Program-made: the position numbers and the translations under genes | Part shown: piece after piece, positions 17,166-23,945 of the stretch | How positions within the stretch are numbered: position 1 is the stretch's first letter | Layout of the letters: every line of letters starts with the position of its first letter | The notes under the pieces: generated by a model | What the model saw: the letters and a program-made list of their open reading frames with translations, nothing else | Database searches by the model: none | Told to the model about the DNA's origin: nothing | DNA from: DASSJM01 sp049587975 | GTDB lineage: Bacteria; Actinomycetota; UBA4738; HRBIN12 | Assembly: GCA_049587975.1 (NCBI GenBank) | Contig: JBAVEY010000009.1 | Span: 1 to 23,960, forward strand | Reading direction: 5' to 3' | Length of the DNA stretch: 23,960 nucleotides

Positions 17166-17171
17166 ATTCTG
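17166..17171 (-). promoter_or_regulatory. Candidate -10 box of a leaderless promoter for isocitrate dehydrogenase 2
   Basis: On the minus strand CAGAAT matches the key A2 and T6 of the -10 consensus and is followed by 6 nt and the GTG start. In the same 52-bp divergent spacer, GGAGAGG (17199-17205) lies 6 nt before the citrate synthase GTG, so that side carries a normal ribosome site. Confidence 0.35.
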
Positions 17172-17211
17172 ATGGGATGATGGGCGCTACGACCATCCGG
17201 AGAGGCGTTCG

Positions 17212-18327
17212 GTGACCGACAGGGGCCTTCGCGAGATCGTGGCAGCCCAAACGCGGCTGTCCGACATCGACGGGCGGGCCGGCCGGCTCTGGTACGTCGG
17301 CTACGACATCCACGACCTCGCCGGCCGCACCTCGTACGAGGAGGTCGTGCACCTGCTCCATGAGCTACGGCTGCCCAACCAGCGGGAGTTGGACGCGCTC
17401 ATGGACTTCATGGTCGAAGAGCGCGAGGTCTCGAAGTTCCTCCAGGACCTGATGCCGACCCTCGCGCAACAGACCTCGCCGATGTCGATGCTCCGAACGA
17501 GCGTGTCGGCGGCGTCGGCCTACGACCCCGACGGGTGGGATGACTCGGCGGAGGCCGACCGCCGCAAGGCGCTTCGCCTGATCTCGAAGACCCCGACCCT
17601 GCTCGCCATGTACCACCGGATGCGGACGGGGCAGGAGATCGTCCCACCCAACCCGAAGCTCCCACACGCCGCGAACTTCCTCCACATGCTGCTCGGCCTC
17701 GAGCCCTCGCAGGAGGACGCCGAGGTGATCGACACCACGTTCGTGCTCTACGCGGACCACACGATGAACGCCTCCACGTTCACGGCGCGCATCGTGGCCT
17801 CGACGCTCGCCGACATGTTCTCGGCGATCACCGCGGCGATCGCCGCCCTCAAGGGTCCGCTCCACGGCGGGGCCAACGAGGAATCGATGAAGATGCTCGA
17901 AGAGGTGGGCTCGCCGGACCGCGCCGAGGCCTACGTCCACGATCGCCTCGAGCGCCATCAGAAGGTGATGGGGTTCGGGCACGCGGTCTACAAGACGATG
18001 GATCCCCGGGCCGTCGTCCTCAAGCGCCTGTCGAAGGAGACCGGCGAGCGCCACGGCGACACCTCGTGGTACGAGATCTCCGAGGCCATCGAACGCACGG
18101 TCGCCGAGCAGAAGGGCCTGTATCCGAACGTCGACTTCTTTGCGGCGAGCGTGTACCACGCCCTCGGCATCCCGACCGACCTCATGACCCCGATCTTCGC
18201 GATCGCCCGGATGGCCGGATGGACCGCTCACGTGCGCGAGCAGTACGCGGACAACCGCGTGATCCGACCCGGCTCGGAGTACATCGGCCCGGTCGATCAG
18301 ACCTGGGTGCCGATCGACGATCGGTAG
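17212..18327 (+). CDS. gltA: Citrate synthase
   Basis: The 371-residue enzyme condenses oxaloacetate and acetyl-CoA to citrate. The catalytic triad is visible: His218 in GPLHGGANE, His257 in GFGHAVYKTMDPR and Asp308 in NVDFFAASVYHALGIP. The short form, without the extended N-terminal domain of E. coli GltA, resembles Gram-positive, archaeal and 2-methylcitrate synthases. Methylcitrate synthase is the main alternative, but no prpB or prpD genes are present and the neighbours are TCA enzymes. The GTG start follows GGAGAGG with 6-nt spacing and diverges from isocitrate dehydrogenase 2. Only 4 nt separate its stop from that of the convergent DUF4234 gene. Confidence 0.92.
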   Translation: MTDRGLREIVAAQTRLSDIDGRAGRLWYVGYDIHDLAGRTSYEEVVHLLHELRLPNQRELDALMDFMVEEREVSKFLQDLMPTLAQQTSPMSMLRTSVSAASAYDPDGWDDSAEADRRKALRLISKTPTLLAMYHRMRTGQEIVPPNPKLPHAANFLHMLLGLEPSQEDAEVIDTTFVLYADHTMNASTFTARIVASTLADMFSAITAAIAALKGPLHGGANEESMKMLEEVGSPDRAEAYVHDRLERHQKVMGFGHAVYKTMDPRAVVLKRLSKETGERHGDTSWYEISEAIERTVAEQKGLYPNVDFFAASVYHALGIPTDLMTPIFAIARMAGWTAHVREQYADNRVIRPGSEYIGPVDQTWVPIDDR

Positions 18328-18331
18328 CGGC

Positions 18332-18766
18332 TCAGGCCGGAACCGGAGGCGGCGGAGGAGCCGCCTGCGCCCCCGAGGCCGATGGCGAGGCCGACTCCCA
18401 GACCCGGTTCAGGTGCTCCTGGACGTACGCCGCCATCCCGATCCACAGCACGAGCGCGATGATGACGACCAGCGCCGGCGAGATCTGCGAGGCCATACCT
18501 CGCTGCTGCTGCATCTGGACGATGTGGTTCGCCGTGTTGTAGTAGGCGATGAACGGCGGCACGATCAAGAGGAATCCCGGGATCACCGCCAGGAGGGACC
18601 GCGACGGGCTGATCGTCTGGTCGTTCGTGTACCTCTGGATCTCCTCGTTCACCTTGTAGTACCAGTAGAACCCGTAGATCCCGAGCGTGATCAGCGAGAG
18701 CGCCAGCACGCCGAGCGGGTTCCGCTTCAGGTAGGACTGACCCTGGATCATCACCGTCTCCGCCAT
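18332..18766 (-). CDS. DUF4234 family membrane protein
   Basis: This 144-residue protein opens with a short polar segment followed by NPLGVLALSLITLGIYGFYWYYKVNEEIQRY (16-46), the hallmark of DUF4234: a TM helix leading into a YWYYKVNEE motif. Two more hydrophobic segments follow, about 57-76 and 95-114. The C-terminal tail is Ala/Pro-rich and ends in a run of prolines (PPPPPVPA). Function is unknown. The ATG follows GAGGAGG. It is last in the minus-strand folate/purine run, 49 bp after metF, and may have its own promoter (TAGACT at 18813-18818). Its stop nearly meets that of citrate synthase with no hairpin in between. Confidence 0.85.
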   Translation of the reverse strand: MAETVMIQGQSYLKRNPLGVLALSLITLGIYGFYWYYKVNEEIQRYTNDQTISPSRSLLAVIPGFLLIVPPFIAYYNTANHIVQMQQQRGMASQISPALVVIIALVLWIGMAAYVQEHLNRVWESASPSASGAQAAPPPPPVPA

Positions 18767-18792
18767 CGCGGACCTCCTCGTGTCGGGAATCT

Positions 18793-18807
18793 GGCTCGTC
18801 TCGAGCC
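18793..18807 (-). terminator. Hairpin in the metF-DUF4234 gap; weak terminator or attenuator
   Basis: A 6-bp perfect inverted repeat, GGCTCG-TCT-CGAGCC, lies 8-22 nt after the metF stop and upstream of the DUF4234 ribosome site. On the minus strand it is followed by only a short AGATT, so rho-independent termination would be weak. Just before it, TAGACT (18813-18818) overlaps the metF stop codon and could be a -10 box for DUF4234. Confidence 0.3.
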
Positions 18808-18815
18808 CAGCGAGT

Positions 18816-19742
18816 CTACGTTGCGCTCGGGGCCGGACGTGGGAGCAACCCCGCCCCCTCGATCACCTGCCGAACGAGCTCCTCGCGTCCCAGACCCATG
18901 ACGTGGACGCCGGAGATCCCGGGGAGCTTCTGGAGTCCCGACACGATCTCGACGCACTGTGCCGTCCCGAGGGCCTCCGCCTCGTCGCCGGCGTCCTCGA
19001 GTGCGCGCAGCAGACCGTCGGGAACCCGCACGCCCGGCAGGCGCTCGTTCATGTACCGGGCCTGTCTGGCGCTCCGGAGCGGCGCCACGCCGACGAAGAC
19101 CGCCGCGCGCTCGAACACCCCTCGCCGACGGACCACCTCGGCCCACTCAGCCAATCGGTCCAGGTCGTAGGCGATCTGCGTCATGACGAAGCCCGCCCCC
19201 GCATCGAGCTTCACCTCGAGCCGGGCGGGGTCGTATCGCTCGGCGAGCGGGCTGTCGGCCACCCCGGTGAAGTACCGCGGAGCGTCCGAGATCTCGGCAC
19301 CCGAGGGCAATCGGGCCTCATCACGGAGCGTGGACGCGAGCGCGAGGAGCTCGAGCACGTCGATGTCGCTCACCGTGGCCGCGTCCGGCTCGTCTCCGAC
19401 CGAGAGCGGGTCGCCCGTCAGGCAGAGCAGGTTCCGCGCACCGAGGGCCCACCCGCCCAGCAGGTCGGCCGCGATCGCCAGTCGGTTCCGATCGCGGACC
19501 GTGAGCTGCAGGGTGGGCTCGATCCCCGATCGAGCCACGATGGCGGCGCCGGCCACCGGCGACATGTGCGCGCTGGCGGTGGGGTTGTCGGTCACGTTCA
19601 CCGCATCGGCGTACCCCACGAGCTCGCGCGCCTGACGCTCGACCGGCTCCGGGCTCGCCGAGCGTGGCGGGACCACCTCGGACGTCACGCAGAACCGGCG
19701 CGAGCGCGCCAGCGCCTCGAGCCGGCTGGACGGAACGCTCAA
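18816..19742 (-). CDS. metF: Methylenetetrahydrofolate reductase
   Basis: The 308 residues form a MetF TIM barrel that reduces 5,10-methylene-THF to 5-methyl-THF using FAD. Motifs are VTSEVVPPR with Glu22 at the catalytic Glu position, ADAVNVTDNP (Asp52), ARNLLCLTGDP (103-112), AGFVMTQIAYD, and VGVAPLRSARQARYMNERLPGVRVPD. These match the shorter MTHFR type of Actinobacteria and acetogens more than E. coli MetF. No ATG or GTG is well placed: I use TTG 19742, which overlaps the folD stop as TTGA and puts 21 residues before the catalytic Glu. The frame is open further upstream inside folD, but that part is shadow. Co-translation with folD puts production and reduction of methylene-THF in one unit. 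Confidence 0.85.
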   Translation of the reverse strand: MSVPSSRLEALARSRRFCVTSEVVPPRSASPEPVERQARELVGYADAVNVTDNPTASAHMSPVAGAAIVARSGIEPTLQLTVRDRNRLAIAADLLGGWALGARNLLCLTGDPLSVGDEPDAATVSDIDVLELLALASTLRDEARLPSGAEISDAPRYFTGVADSPLAERYDPARLEVKLDAGAGFVMTQIAYDLDRLAEWAEVVRRRGVFERAAVFVGVAPLRSARQARYMNERLPGVRVPDGLLRALEDAGDEAEALGTAQCVEIVSGLQKLPGISGVHVMGLGREELVRQVIEGAGLLPRPAPSAT

Positions 19743-20605
19743 TGCTGCTCGGAGAGCTTCTCGGCCGCGGTGACGGTGTTCAGCAACAGCATCGCGGTGG
19801 TCATCGGGCCCACGCCACCCGGCACCGGCGTGATCATCCCGGCGACCTCCTTGACCTCCTCGAAGGCCACGTCCCCGACCAGCCCGTGGTCGGTGCGATG
19901 GACACCGACGTCCACCACGACGGCGCCCGGTTTGATCATGTCGGCGGTGATCATCTGCGGTCGTCCGGTCGCCGCCACGAGGATGTCGGCGCGCCGCGTA
20001 TGTTGCGCGAGGTCCCGCGTCTTGATGTGGCAGACCGTCACGGTCGCGTTCCCGCGGATCCAGTCCTGCGCTAGGAGGATCGACAGCGGCGCCCCGACCA
20101 GGTCCCCGTACCCGGCGACCACGATCTCCGCCCCCTCCAGCTCGACGCCCGAACGGAGAAGGAGTTCGACGATGCCGTACGGGGTCGCGGGCGGGAACGA
20201 GGGCTCGCCGCGGACCATCAGACCCACGTTCAGCGGGTGCAGGCCGTCGACGTCCTTCCGCGGGTCGATCGTCGTCTGCACGGCGAGCTCGCTGATGTGC
20301 CGCGGGAGCGGGAGCTGCACGATGATCCCGTGGATCTCGGGGTCGCGGTTCAGCCGGCGGATCGTGGCGAGCAGTTCGCCTTCGGTGACGAACCCTGGCA
20401 TGTCCACCTGCTCCGAGCGCATCCCGACCTCCGAGCACGCCTTGTGCTTGGCCCCCAGGTAGATGCGGGACGCTTCGTCGTCGCCGACCAGCACGGCCGC
20501 GAGCCCCGGCTGGATCCCGCGATCGACGAGCGCCATCGCGCGTTCGGCCACCTGCGCCTTGACCTGCGCGGCGATCGCCCTGCCGTCGAGGATGGTTGCC
20601 GTCAC
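19739..20605 (-). CDS. folD: Bifunctional methylene-THF dehydrogenase / methenyl-THF cyclohydrolase
   Basis: This 288-residue enzyme interconverts 5,10-methylene-, methenyl- and 10-formyl-THF. Catalytic residues are conserved: Tyr49 and Lys53 in YLGAKHKACSEVGM, Gln97 in GIIVQLPLP and Asp120 in PRKDVDGLHP. PATPYGIVELL and the closing ITPVPGGVGPMTTAMLL are also typical. The nucleotide-binding loop is unusual: the usual G-R-S-x-x-V-G reads G165-Y166-G167-D-L-V-G, losing the Arg and Ser that contact NADP, so NAD use is possible. I start at GTG 20605, 8 nt after a TAGGAT box; the alternative TTG at 20614 overlaps that box. Its product 10-formyl-THF feeds PurN and PurH, encoded upstream on the same strand. 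Confidence 0.93.
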   Translation of the reverse strand: MTATILDGRAIAAQVKAQVAERAMALVDRGIQPGLAAVLVGDDEASRIYLGAKHKACSEVGMRSEQVDMPGFVTEGELLATIRRLNRDPEIHGIIVQLPLPRHISELAVQTTIDPRKDVDGLHPLNVGLMVRGEPSFPPATPYGIVELLLRSGVELEGAEIVVAGYGDLVGAPLSILLAQDWIRGNATVTVCHIKTRDLAQHTRRADILVAATGRPQMITADMIKPGAVVVDVGVHRTDHGLVGDVAFEEVKEVAGMITPVPGGVGPMTTAMLLLNTVTAAEKLSEQH

Positions 20606-20613
20606 GAGCGGCA

Positions 20614-20619
20614 ATCCTA
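20614..20619 (-). promoter_or_regulatory. -10 box of a leaderless promoter for folD-metF
   Basis: TAGGAT on the minus strand ends 8 nt before GTG 20605, the spacing seen at other leaderless starts here. A 12-bp palindrome (20656-20667) lies about 40 bp further upstream. The -35 region is weak. Confidence 0.5.
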
Positions 20620-20655
20620 CCGACGGGGAGGGGCCGGCGGAACGACACCGGGGGC

Positions 20656-20667
20656 GACCTCGAGGTC
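20656..20667. promoter_or_regulatory. 12-bp palindrome upstream of the folD promoter
   Basis: GACCTCGAGGTC is a perfect palindrome lying 5 nt after the methyltransferase stop and centred about 45 bp upstream of the folD -10 box. It could be an operator for folD-metF or a weak hairpin ending the purine unit. No T tract follows it. Confidence 0.25.
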
Positions 20668-20672
20668 TCGGG

Positions 20673-21290
20673 TCAGGCGGTCGCGATCACCCAGAGCGGG
20701 ATCTCACCCTCATCCTCGATCTCGTCGGCCTGCATCAGTCGGAAACCGGCGTCCCGGAGCAGCTGCCGATTCGTGTCGGCGTCGAAGTGACTCCAGTACA
20801 TCGGCGCCCCGTGGAAGTCCGGGATCATCTCCGCCGGGTTGTCGCCGCTCCCCAACGTGCCTGCGAACAGGCCGCCCGGCTCGAGCCACCCGTGGATACG
20901 GGCGATCAGGGCGGGGTGGAACGTCCGTGGCACGTGGATCAGCGTCCAGAACGCCACCACCGCGTCGAACGATCGTGGCACGAACGCGAGATCGGTCATG
21001 TCCGCTCGCACGAACGCCGCCGCCGGCGCATTCCTGCGCGCAAGCTCGAGTTGCATCGCCGAGATGTCGACCCCAACGACGCGCGAACGGGCCGTGAGTT
21101 CGGCAGTGATCAGGCCCGCGCCGCAGCCGAGGTCGAGGACCCGGCCGCGGTCGGGGACGAGGTCGAGCACGCGATCGAGGAACCGTCGGAAGTAGGTCTC
21201 GGGCCCGCGTCCACCGCGGAGGGCCTCGGCGTAGCGCTCCGCGATCGCGTCGTAACCCGATCCGACGACGCGCCGTGGCTCCTGTGTCAC
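20673..21290 (-). CDS. Class I SAM-dependent methyltransferase of unknown substrate
   Basis: The 205-residue protein begins with the SGYDAIAERYAEAL segment common to UbiE-like methyltransferases, then the SAM-binding motif VLDLGCGAG (51-59), acidic Asp75 in VVGVDIS, ADMTDLAFVPRSFDAVVAFWTLIHVP (motifs II-III region) and LEPGGLFAGTL. The C-terminal part is rich in Trp and acidic residues (MYWSHFDADTN, DEIEDEGEIPLW). No substrate-specific signature is seen. The GTG start is 3 nt after the purH stop with no separate ribosome site, so translation is probably coupled to purH. This position inside a purine/folate operon suggests a link to one-carbon metabolism or to a nucleotide-related substrate; that is inference only. 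Confidence 0.83.
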   Translation of the reverse strand: MTQEPRRVVGSGYDAIAERYAEALRGGRGPETYFRRFLDRVLDLVPDRGRVLDLGCGAGLITAELTARSRVVGVDISAMQLELARRNAPAAAFVRADMTDLAFVPRSFDAVVAFWTLIHVPRTFHPALIARIHGWLEPGGLFAGTLGSGDNPAEMIPDFHGAPMYWSHFDADTNRQLLRDAGFRLMQADEIEDEGEIPLWVIATA

Positions 21291-21293
21291 GGG

Positions 21294-22838
21294 TCAGTGA
21301 CGGAAGTGCCGCCGCCCGGTCAGGACGACCGCCATCCCACGTGCCTCGGCGACGGCGAGGACCTCCTCGTCGCGGATCGAGCCGCCCGGGTGGATCACCG
21401 CCGTCACGCCCGCGTCCGCGGCGACCTCGACCGCGTCCGGGAACGGGAAGAACGCGTCGCTCGCCATCACCGAGCCCTTGGCCCGATCGCCGGCCTTTCG
21501 GGCGGCCAGGAACGAGGCGTCCACCCGCGACATCTGGCCCGCTCCCACACCGACGGTGGCCAGCCCCCGCGCGAACACGATCGCGTTGGACTTGACCCGC
21601 ATCGCGACGATCCAGGCGAACCGCAGGTCGCGCGATTCGTCCTCGGTGGGCGGGCGGTCCGAGACGACCTCGAGGTCGCCCGCGCTCTCCGGCGCCGCGT
21701 CCCGGTCCTGGACGAGCGCTCCTCCCGAGAGCGCGCGAACGTCGAGCCCTCCGGGCTCCGGCAACGGCGCCCGGACCACGCGGAGCCCCTTGCGCTCGGC
21801 GAACGCCGCGAGGGCGCCGGGCGTGAACGAGGGCGCGACCACGACCTCCGTGAAGACCTCGCCCATCGCGCGTGCCGCGTCCTCGTCCGCCTCGCGACCG
21901 AACGCGACGATCCCGCCGAAGGCGCTCACGCTGTCGGATTCGAACGCGGCAGCGTAGGCGGCTGCCAGGGTGCTCTGCACGCCCGCCCCGCACGGGTTGT
22001 TGTGCTTCACGATCACCGCGGCCGGGCCCAGGTGGTCGAGATCGGCCGCGAGGGTGAGCGCGGCATCGACGTCGAGCCAGTTGTTGAACGACATCTCCTT
22101 GCCCTCGATCACGACCTCGGCACCGCCGAGGACGCCCCGCCCGCCGGCGTCGGCGAACAGCGCCCCGCGTTGATGCGGGTTCTCGCCGTAGCGGAGGTCG
22201 GCCACCTTGTCCAACGCGAGGCCGACGTACCCCGGCAGCGCCTCGTCCGCCGAGGCGAACCACCCCGCCACCGCCGCGTCGTAGGCGGCGGTGTGCGCGA
22301 ACGCCTGGGCAGCGAGCCCCCGCCGGAGCTCGAGGGACAGGCCGCCCTCGGTGCGGAGCGCGTTCAGGACGTCCGGGTAGCGCGACGGGCTCACCACCAC
22401 GCCCACGGAGGCGAAGTTCTTCGCCGCCGCGCGCACCATCGCGGGTCCGCCGATGTCGATCTTCTCGATCACGTCGTCCTCGCGGGCGCCGCTCGCCACC
22501 GTCTCGCGGAACGGGTACAGGTTCACGACGACCAGGTCGATCGGTTCGATGCCCTGCTCCGCGAGCTGGCCCAGGTGATCGGGCTTGCGGCGGTCCGCCA
22601 GGATCCCCGCATGGACCTTCGGGTGCAACGTCTTCACGCGACCGTCGAGCATCTCCGGGAACCCGGTGATCTCCTCGACCGGCGTCACCGGCACCCCGGC
22701 GTCTCGGAGCGTCGCCGCCGTCCCGCCGGAGGAGACGATCGCGACCCCGAGGTCGGCGAGACCGCGCGCGAACTCGACGACGCCATCCTTGTCGTACACG
22801 GCGAGGAGCGCTCGACGCACCGGACGGACGTCGCTCAT
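21294..22838 (-). CDS. purH: Bifunctional AICAR formyltransferase / IMP cyclohydrolase
   Basis: The 514-residue enzyme performs the last two steps of IMP synthesis. The N-terminal cyclohydrolase (MGS-like) domain runs to about residue 150 with SSGGTAATLRDAGV and FPEMLDGRVKTLHPKVHAGIL. The transformylase domain has DLRYGENPHQ, the catalytic KHNNPCGAG (Lys278, His279), FFPFPDAVE and AVIHPGGSIRDEE near the end. Length is normal (510-530). It uses 10-formyl-THF, made by FolD, whose gene lies downstream. The ATG overlaps the purN stop by 4 nt (ATGA), with GAGGAGGTG upstream inside purN. Codon use is like its neighbours. Confidence 0.97.
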   Translation of the reverse strand: MSDVRPVRRALLAVYDKDGVVEFARGLADLGVAIVSSGGTAATLRDAGVPVTPVEEITGFPEMLDGRVKTLHPKVHAGILADRRKPDHLGQLAEQGIEPIDLVVVNLYPFRETVASGAREDDVIEKIDIGGPAMVRAAAKNFASVGVVVSPSRYPDVLNALRTEGGLSLELRRGLAAQAFAHTAAYDAAVAGWFASADEALPGYVGLALDKVADLRYGENPHQRGALFADAGGRGVLGGAEVVIEGKEMSFNNWLDVDAALTLAADLDHLGPAAVIVKHNNPCGAGVQSTLAAAYAAAFESDSVSAFGGIVAFGREADEDAARAMGEVFTEVVVAPSFTPGALAAFAERKGLRVVRAPLPEPGGLDVRALSGGALVQDRDAAPESAGDLEVVSDRPPTEDESRDLRFAWIVAMRVKSNAIVFARGLATVGVGAGQMSRVDASFLAARKAGDRAKGSVMASDAFFPFPDAVEVAADAGVTAVIHPGGSIRDEEVLAVAEARGMAVVLTGRRHFRH

Positions 22839-23446
22839 CTCGGCACCTCCTCAAGGACGCGGACGATCCGGCCGTCGAGGACCAGCCGACCCTCGCCGAG
22901 GGCGCGGACGGCGGCCGGGAGGAGCCGGTGCTCCACCTCGTGGACGCGCGCCTCGAGCGCGTCCCAGTCGTCGTCGGGCCGGACCTCGATCGCCTCCTGG
23001 AACACAACCGGCCCGTGGTCGACCTCCTCGTCGACCAGATGCACCGTCACCCCGGTCACCTTCACGCCCCATGCCAGGGCATCGGCGACGGCGCTCGTGC
23101 CCGGGAACGCCGGGAGCAGGGCGGGATGCACGTTCAGCATGCGACCCCGGAACGCGTGGACGAGCTCGGGGCCGGCGATCCGCATATAGCCCGCGAGCGC
23201 GACGACGTCGATCGCGCGGTCGCGCAGGATCGCGACGAGCGCGTGATCGAACGTCGACCGATCCGCGAAGGCGGCCGGATCGACGTGCACCGCCTCCACC
23301 GCGTGGGCCCGCGCGCGTCCGAGCGCTCTCGCGTCCGAACGATCGCTGATCGTGAGGACGACCCACGGGCCGACGACCGCGTCATCGAGGAGCGCCTGCA
23401 GGTTCGTTCCGGATCCAGAGGCAAGCACGGCTACCCGAGGGGTCAC
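22835..23446 (-). CDS. purN: Phosphoribosylglycinamide formyltransferase (GART)
   Basis: This 203-residue enzyme transfers a formyl group from 10-formyl-THF to GAR in purine synthesis. Motifs are ASGSGTNLQALL near the N-terminus, LAGYMRIAGPELV, the catalytic NVHPALLPAFPG (Asn105, His107) and HLVDEEVDHGPV carrying the catalytic Asp. I start at GTG 23446 because it lies 7 nt after the -10 box of a strong promoter, giving a leaderless message that begins MTPRVAVLASGSG; the GTG at 23455 falls inside the -10 box and is unlikely. It heads the run purN-purH-methyltransferase, and purN-purH is a common bacterial pair. Confidence 0.94.
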   Translation of the reverse strand: MTPRVAVLASGSGTNLQALLDDAVVGPWVVLTISDRSDARALGRARAHAVEAVHVDPAAFADRSTFDHALVAILRDRAIDVVALAGYMRIAGPELVHAFRGRMLNVHPALLPAFPGTSAVADALAWGVKVTGVTVHLVDEEVDHGPVVFQEAIEVRPDDDWDALEARVHEVEHRLLPAAVRALGEGRLVLDGRIVRVLEEVPR

Positions 23447-23453
23447 GGCGGGC

Positions 23454-23483
23454 ACGCTAGGGAGACCGAGGGGAAGCTGTCAA
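23454..23483 (-). promoter_or_regulatory. purN promoter: TTGACA -35, 18-bp spacer, TAGCGT -10
   Basis: On the minus strand a perfect TTGACA (23483-23478) is followed by 18 bp and TAGCGT (23459-23454), then 7 nt and GTG 23446. This is the best sigma-70-type promoter in the window and predicts a leaderless purN mRNA. I see no PurR-like site or purine riboswitch, and there is no leader RNA to hold one. Confidence 0.7.
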
Positions 23484-23493
23484 CACGGCATCG

Positions 23494-23598
23494 GGGAGGG
23501 GTGGAGAGGGACGCGCGCCGCGCCGGGGTCGTTGCGGGCGGGGAGGGTGGGGACGGTGTTTGGGGGGCCTGATCCGGGTCGAGGTGGGGTGGGGTGCG
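23494..23598 (+). other. G-tract-rich spacer with a compact G-quadruplex motif
   Basis: Most of the 166-bp gap between purN and the next gene is G-rich on the plus strand, with many runs of three to six G. At 23536-23552 four runs are separated by single bases (GGG-C-GGGG-A-GGG-T-GGGG), the most stable class of G-quadruplex motif. More runs occur at 23494-23510, 23562-23567 and 23586-23594. It lies just upstream of the purN promoter, on the strand that is template for minus-strand transcription. No ORF with family support is seen here. Confidence 0.6.
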
Positions 23599-23612
23599 GC
23601 AGATGTGCGGGG

Positions 23613-23945
23613 CTATCGCTCGTGTTGGCCTCCGGGCGATGCAAGTGAACGACGAAGTGCATCCACCACATGAAGCCGAAGAGGCTCGTCCGATTCCAGA
23701 TCCATCAGGACTTCGGCCATCCTTTGTCCGTCCGGCCGTTCGCGGAACTGTCGGATCGCGTCCGCTCGGATGATGGAGGGGGCAGTCAAGTCCCGAAGGA
23801 GATCCCGTCGCTCGTCGACGCTCAAGCGTGAGACGTGACGTATCGCACGCCAACTCAGGTCGCCCATACGCGGCAGTATGCCCCGCCCGAGGCGGGGGGC
23901 AAAGTCGCTGCTCTCGAGCACCTTCTCCCGGACTGCCGGGCTCAC
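23613..23945 (-). CDS. Hypothetical protein with atypical codon use
   Basis: From GTG 23945 the product is 110 residues; the frame is also open to the window edge, so the gene may begin outside. An inner ATG at 23867, 7 nt after a CATACT box, would give 84 residues. The sequence is alpha-helical and charged (WRAIRHVSRLSVDERRDLL, MDLESDEPLRLHVVDALRRSL), faintly like helical-repeat proteins, but I recognise no family. Codon use differs sharply from the window: two ATA, several CTT, TTG, TCA, GCA and ACT codons in about 110, where neighbours use almost only G/C-ending codons. This fits recent acquisition or weak selection. It lies upstream of purN on the same strand, separated by the G-rich spacer. 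Confidence 0.5.
   Translation of the reverse strand: MSPAVREKVLESSDFAPRLGRGILPRMGDLSWRAIRHVSRLSVDERRDLLRDLTAPSIIRADAIRQFRERPDGQRMAEVLMDLESDEPLRLHVVDALRRSLASPGGQHER

Noticed and set aside
20605..20614. TTG at 20614 as the folD start
   Set aside because: It overlaps the TAGGAT -10 box; GTG 20605 lies 8 nt after that box and fits the family N-terminus.
20463..23189. Open frame of 908 codons on the plus strand across folD, the methyltransferase, purH and purN
   Set aside because: It spans four real minus-strand genes, including their intergenic junctions, and has the low-complexity Arg/Asp/His composition typical of a shadow of GC-rich coding DNA.
23447..23455. GTG at 23455 as the purN start
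   Set aside because: It lies within the TAGCGT -10 box of a promoter with a perfect TTGACA, so it would not be on the transcript; GTG 23446 fits better.
23443..23853. 136-codon minus-strand frame with Pro-rich C-terminus between purN and the right-edge gene
   Set aside because: It overlaps the right-edge gene out of frame and translates the G-rich spacer into Pro/Thr repeats; it also runs through the purN promoter.
23881..23897. Hairpin CCCCGCC-CGA-GGCGGGG as a terminator
   Set aside because: It has no T tract and lies inside the right-edge ORF or its possible promoter spacer; a GC-rich chance dyad is as likely.
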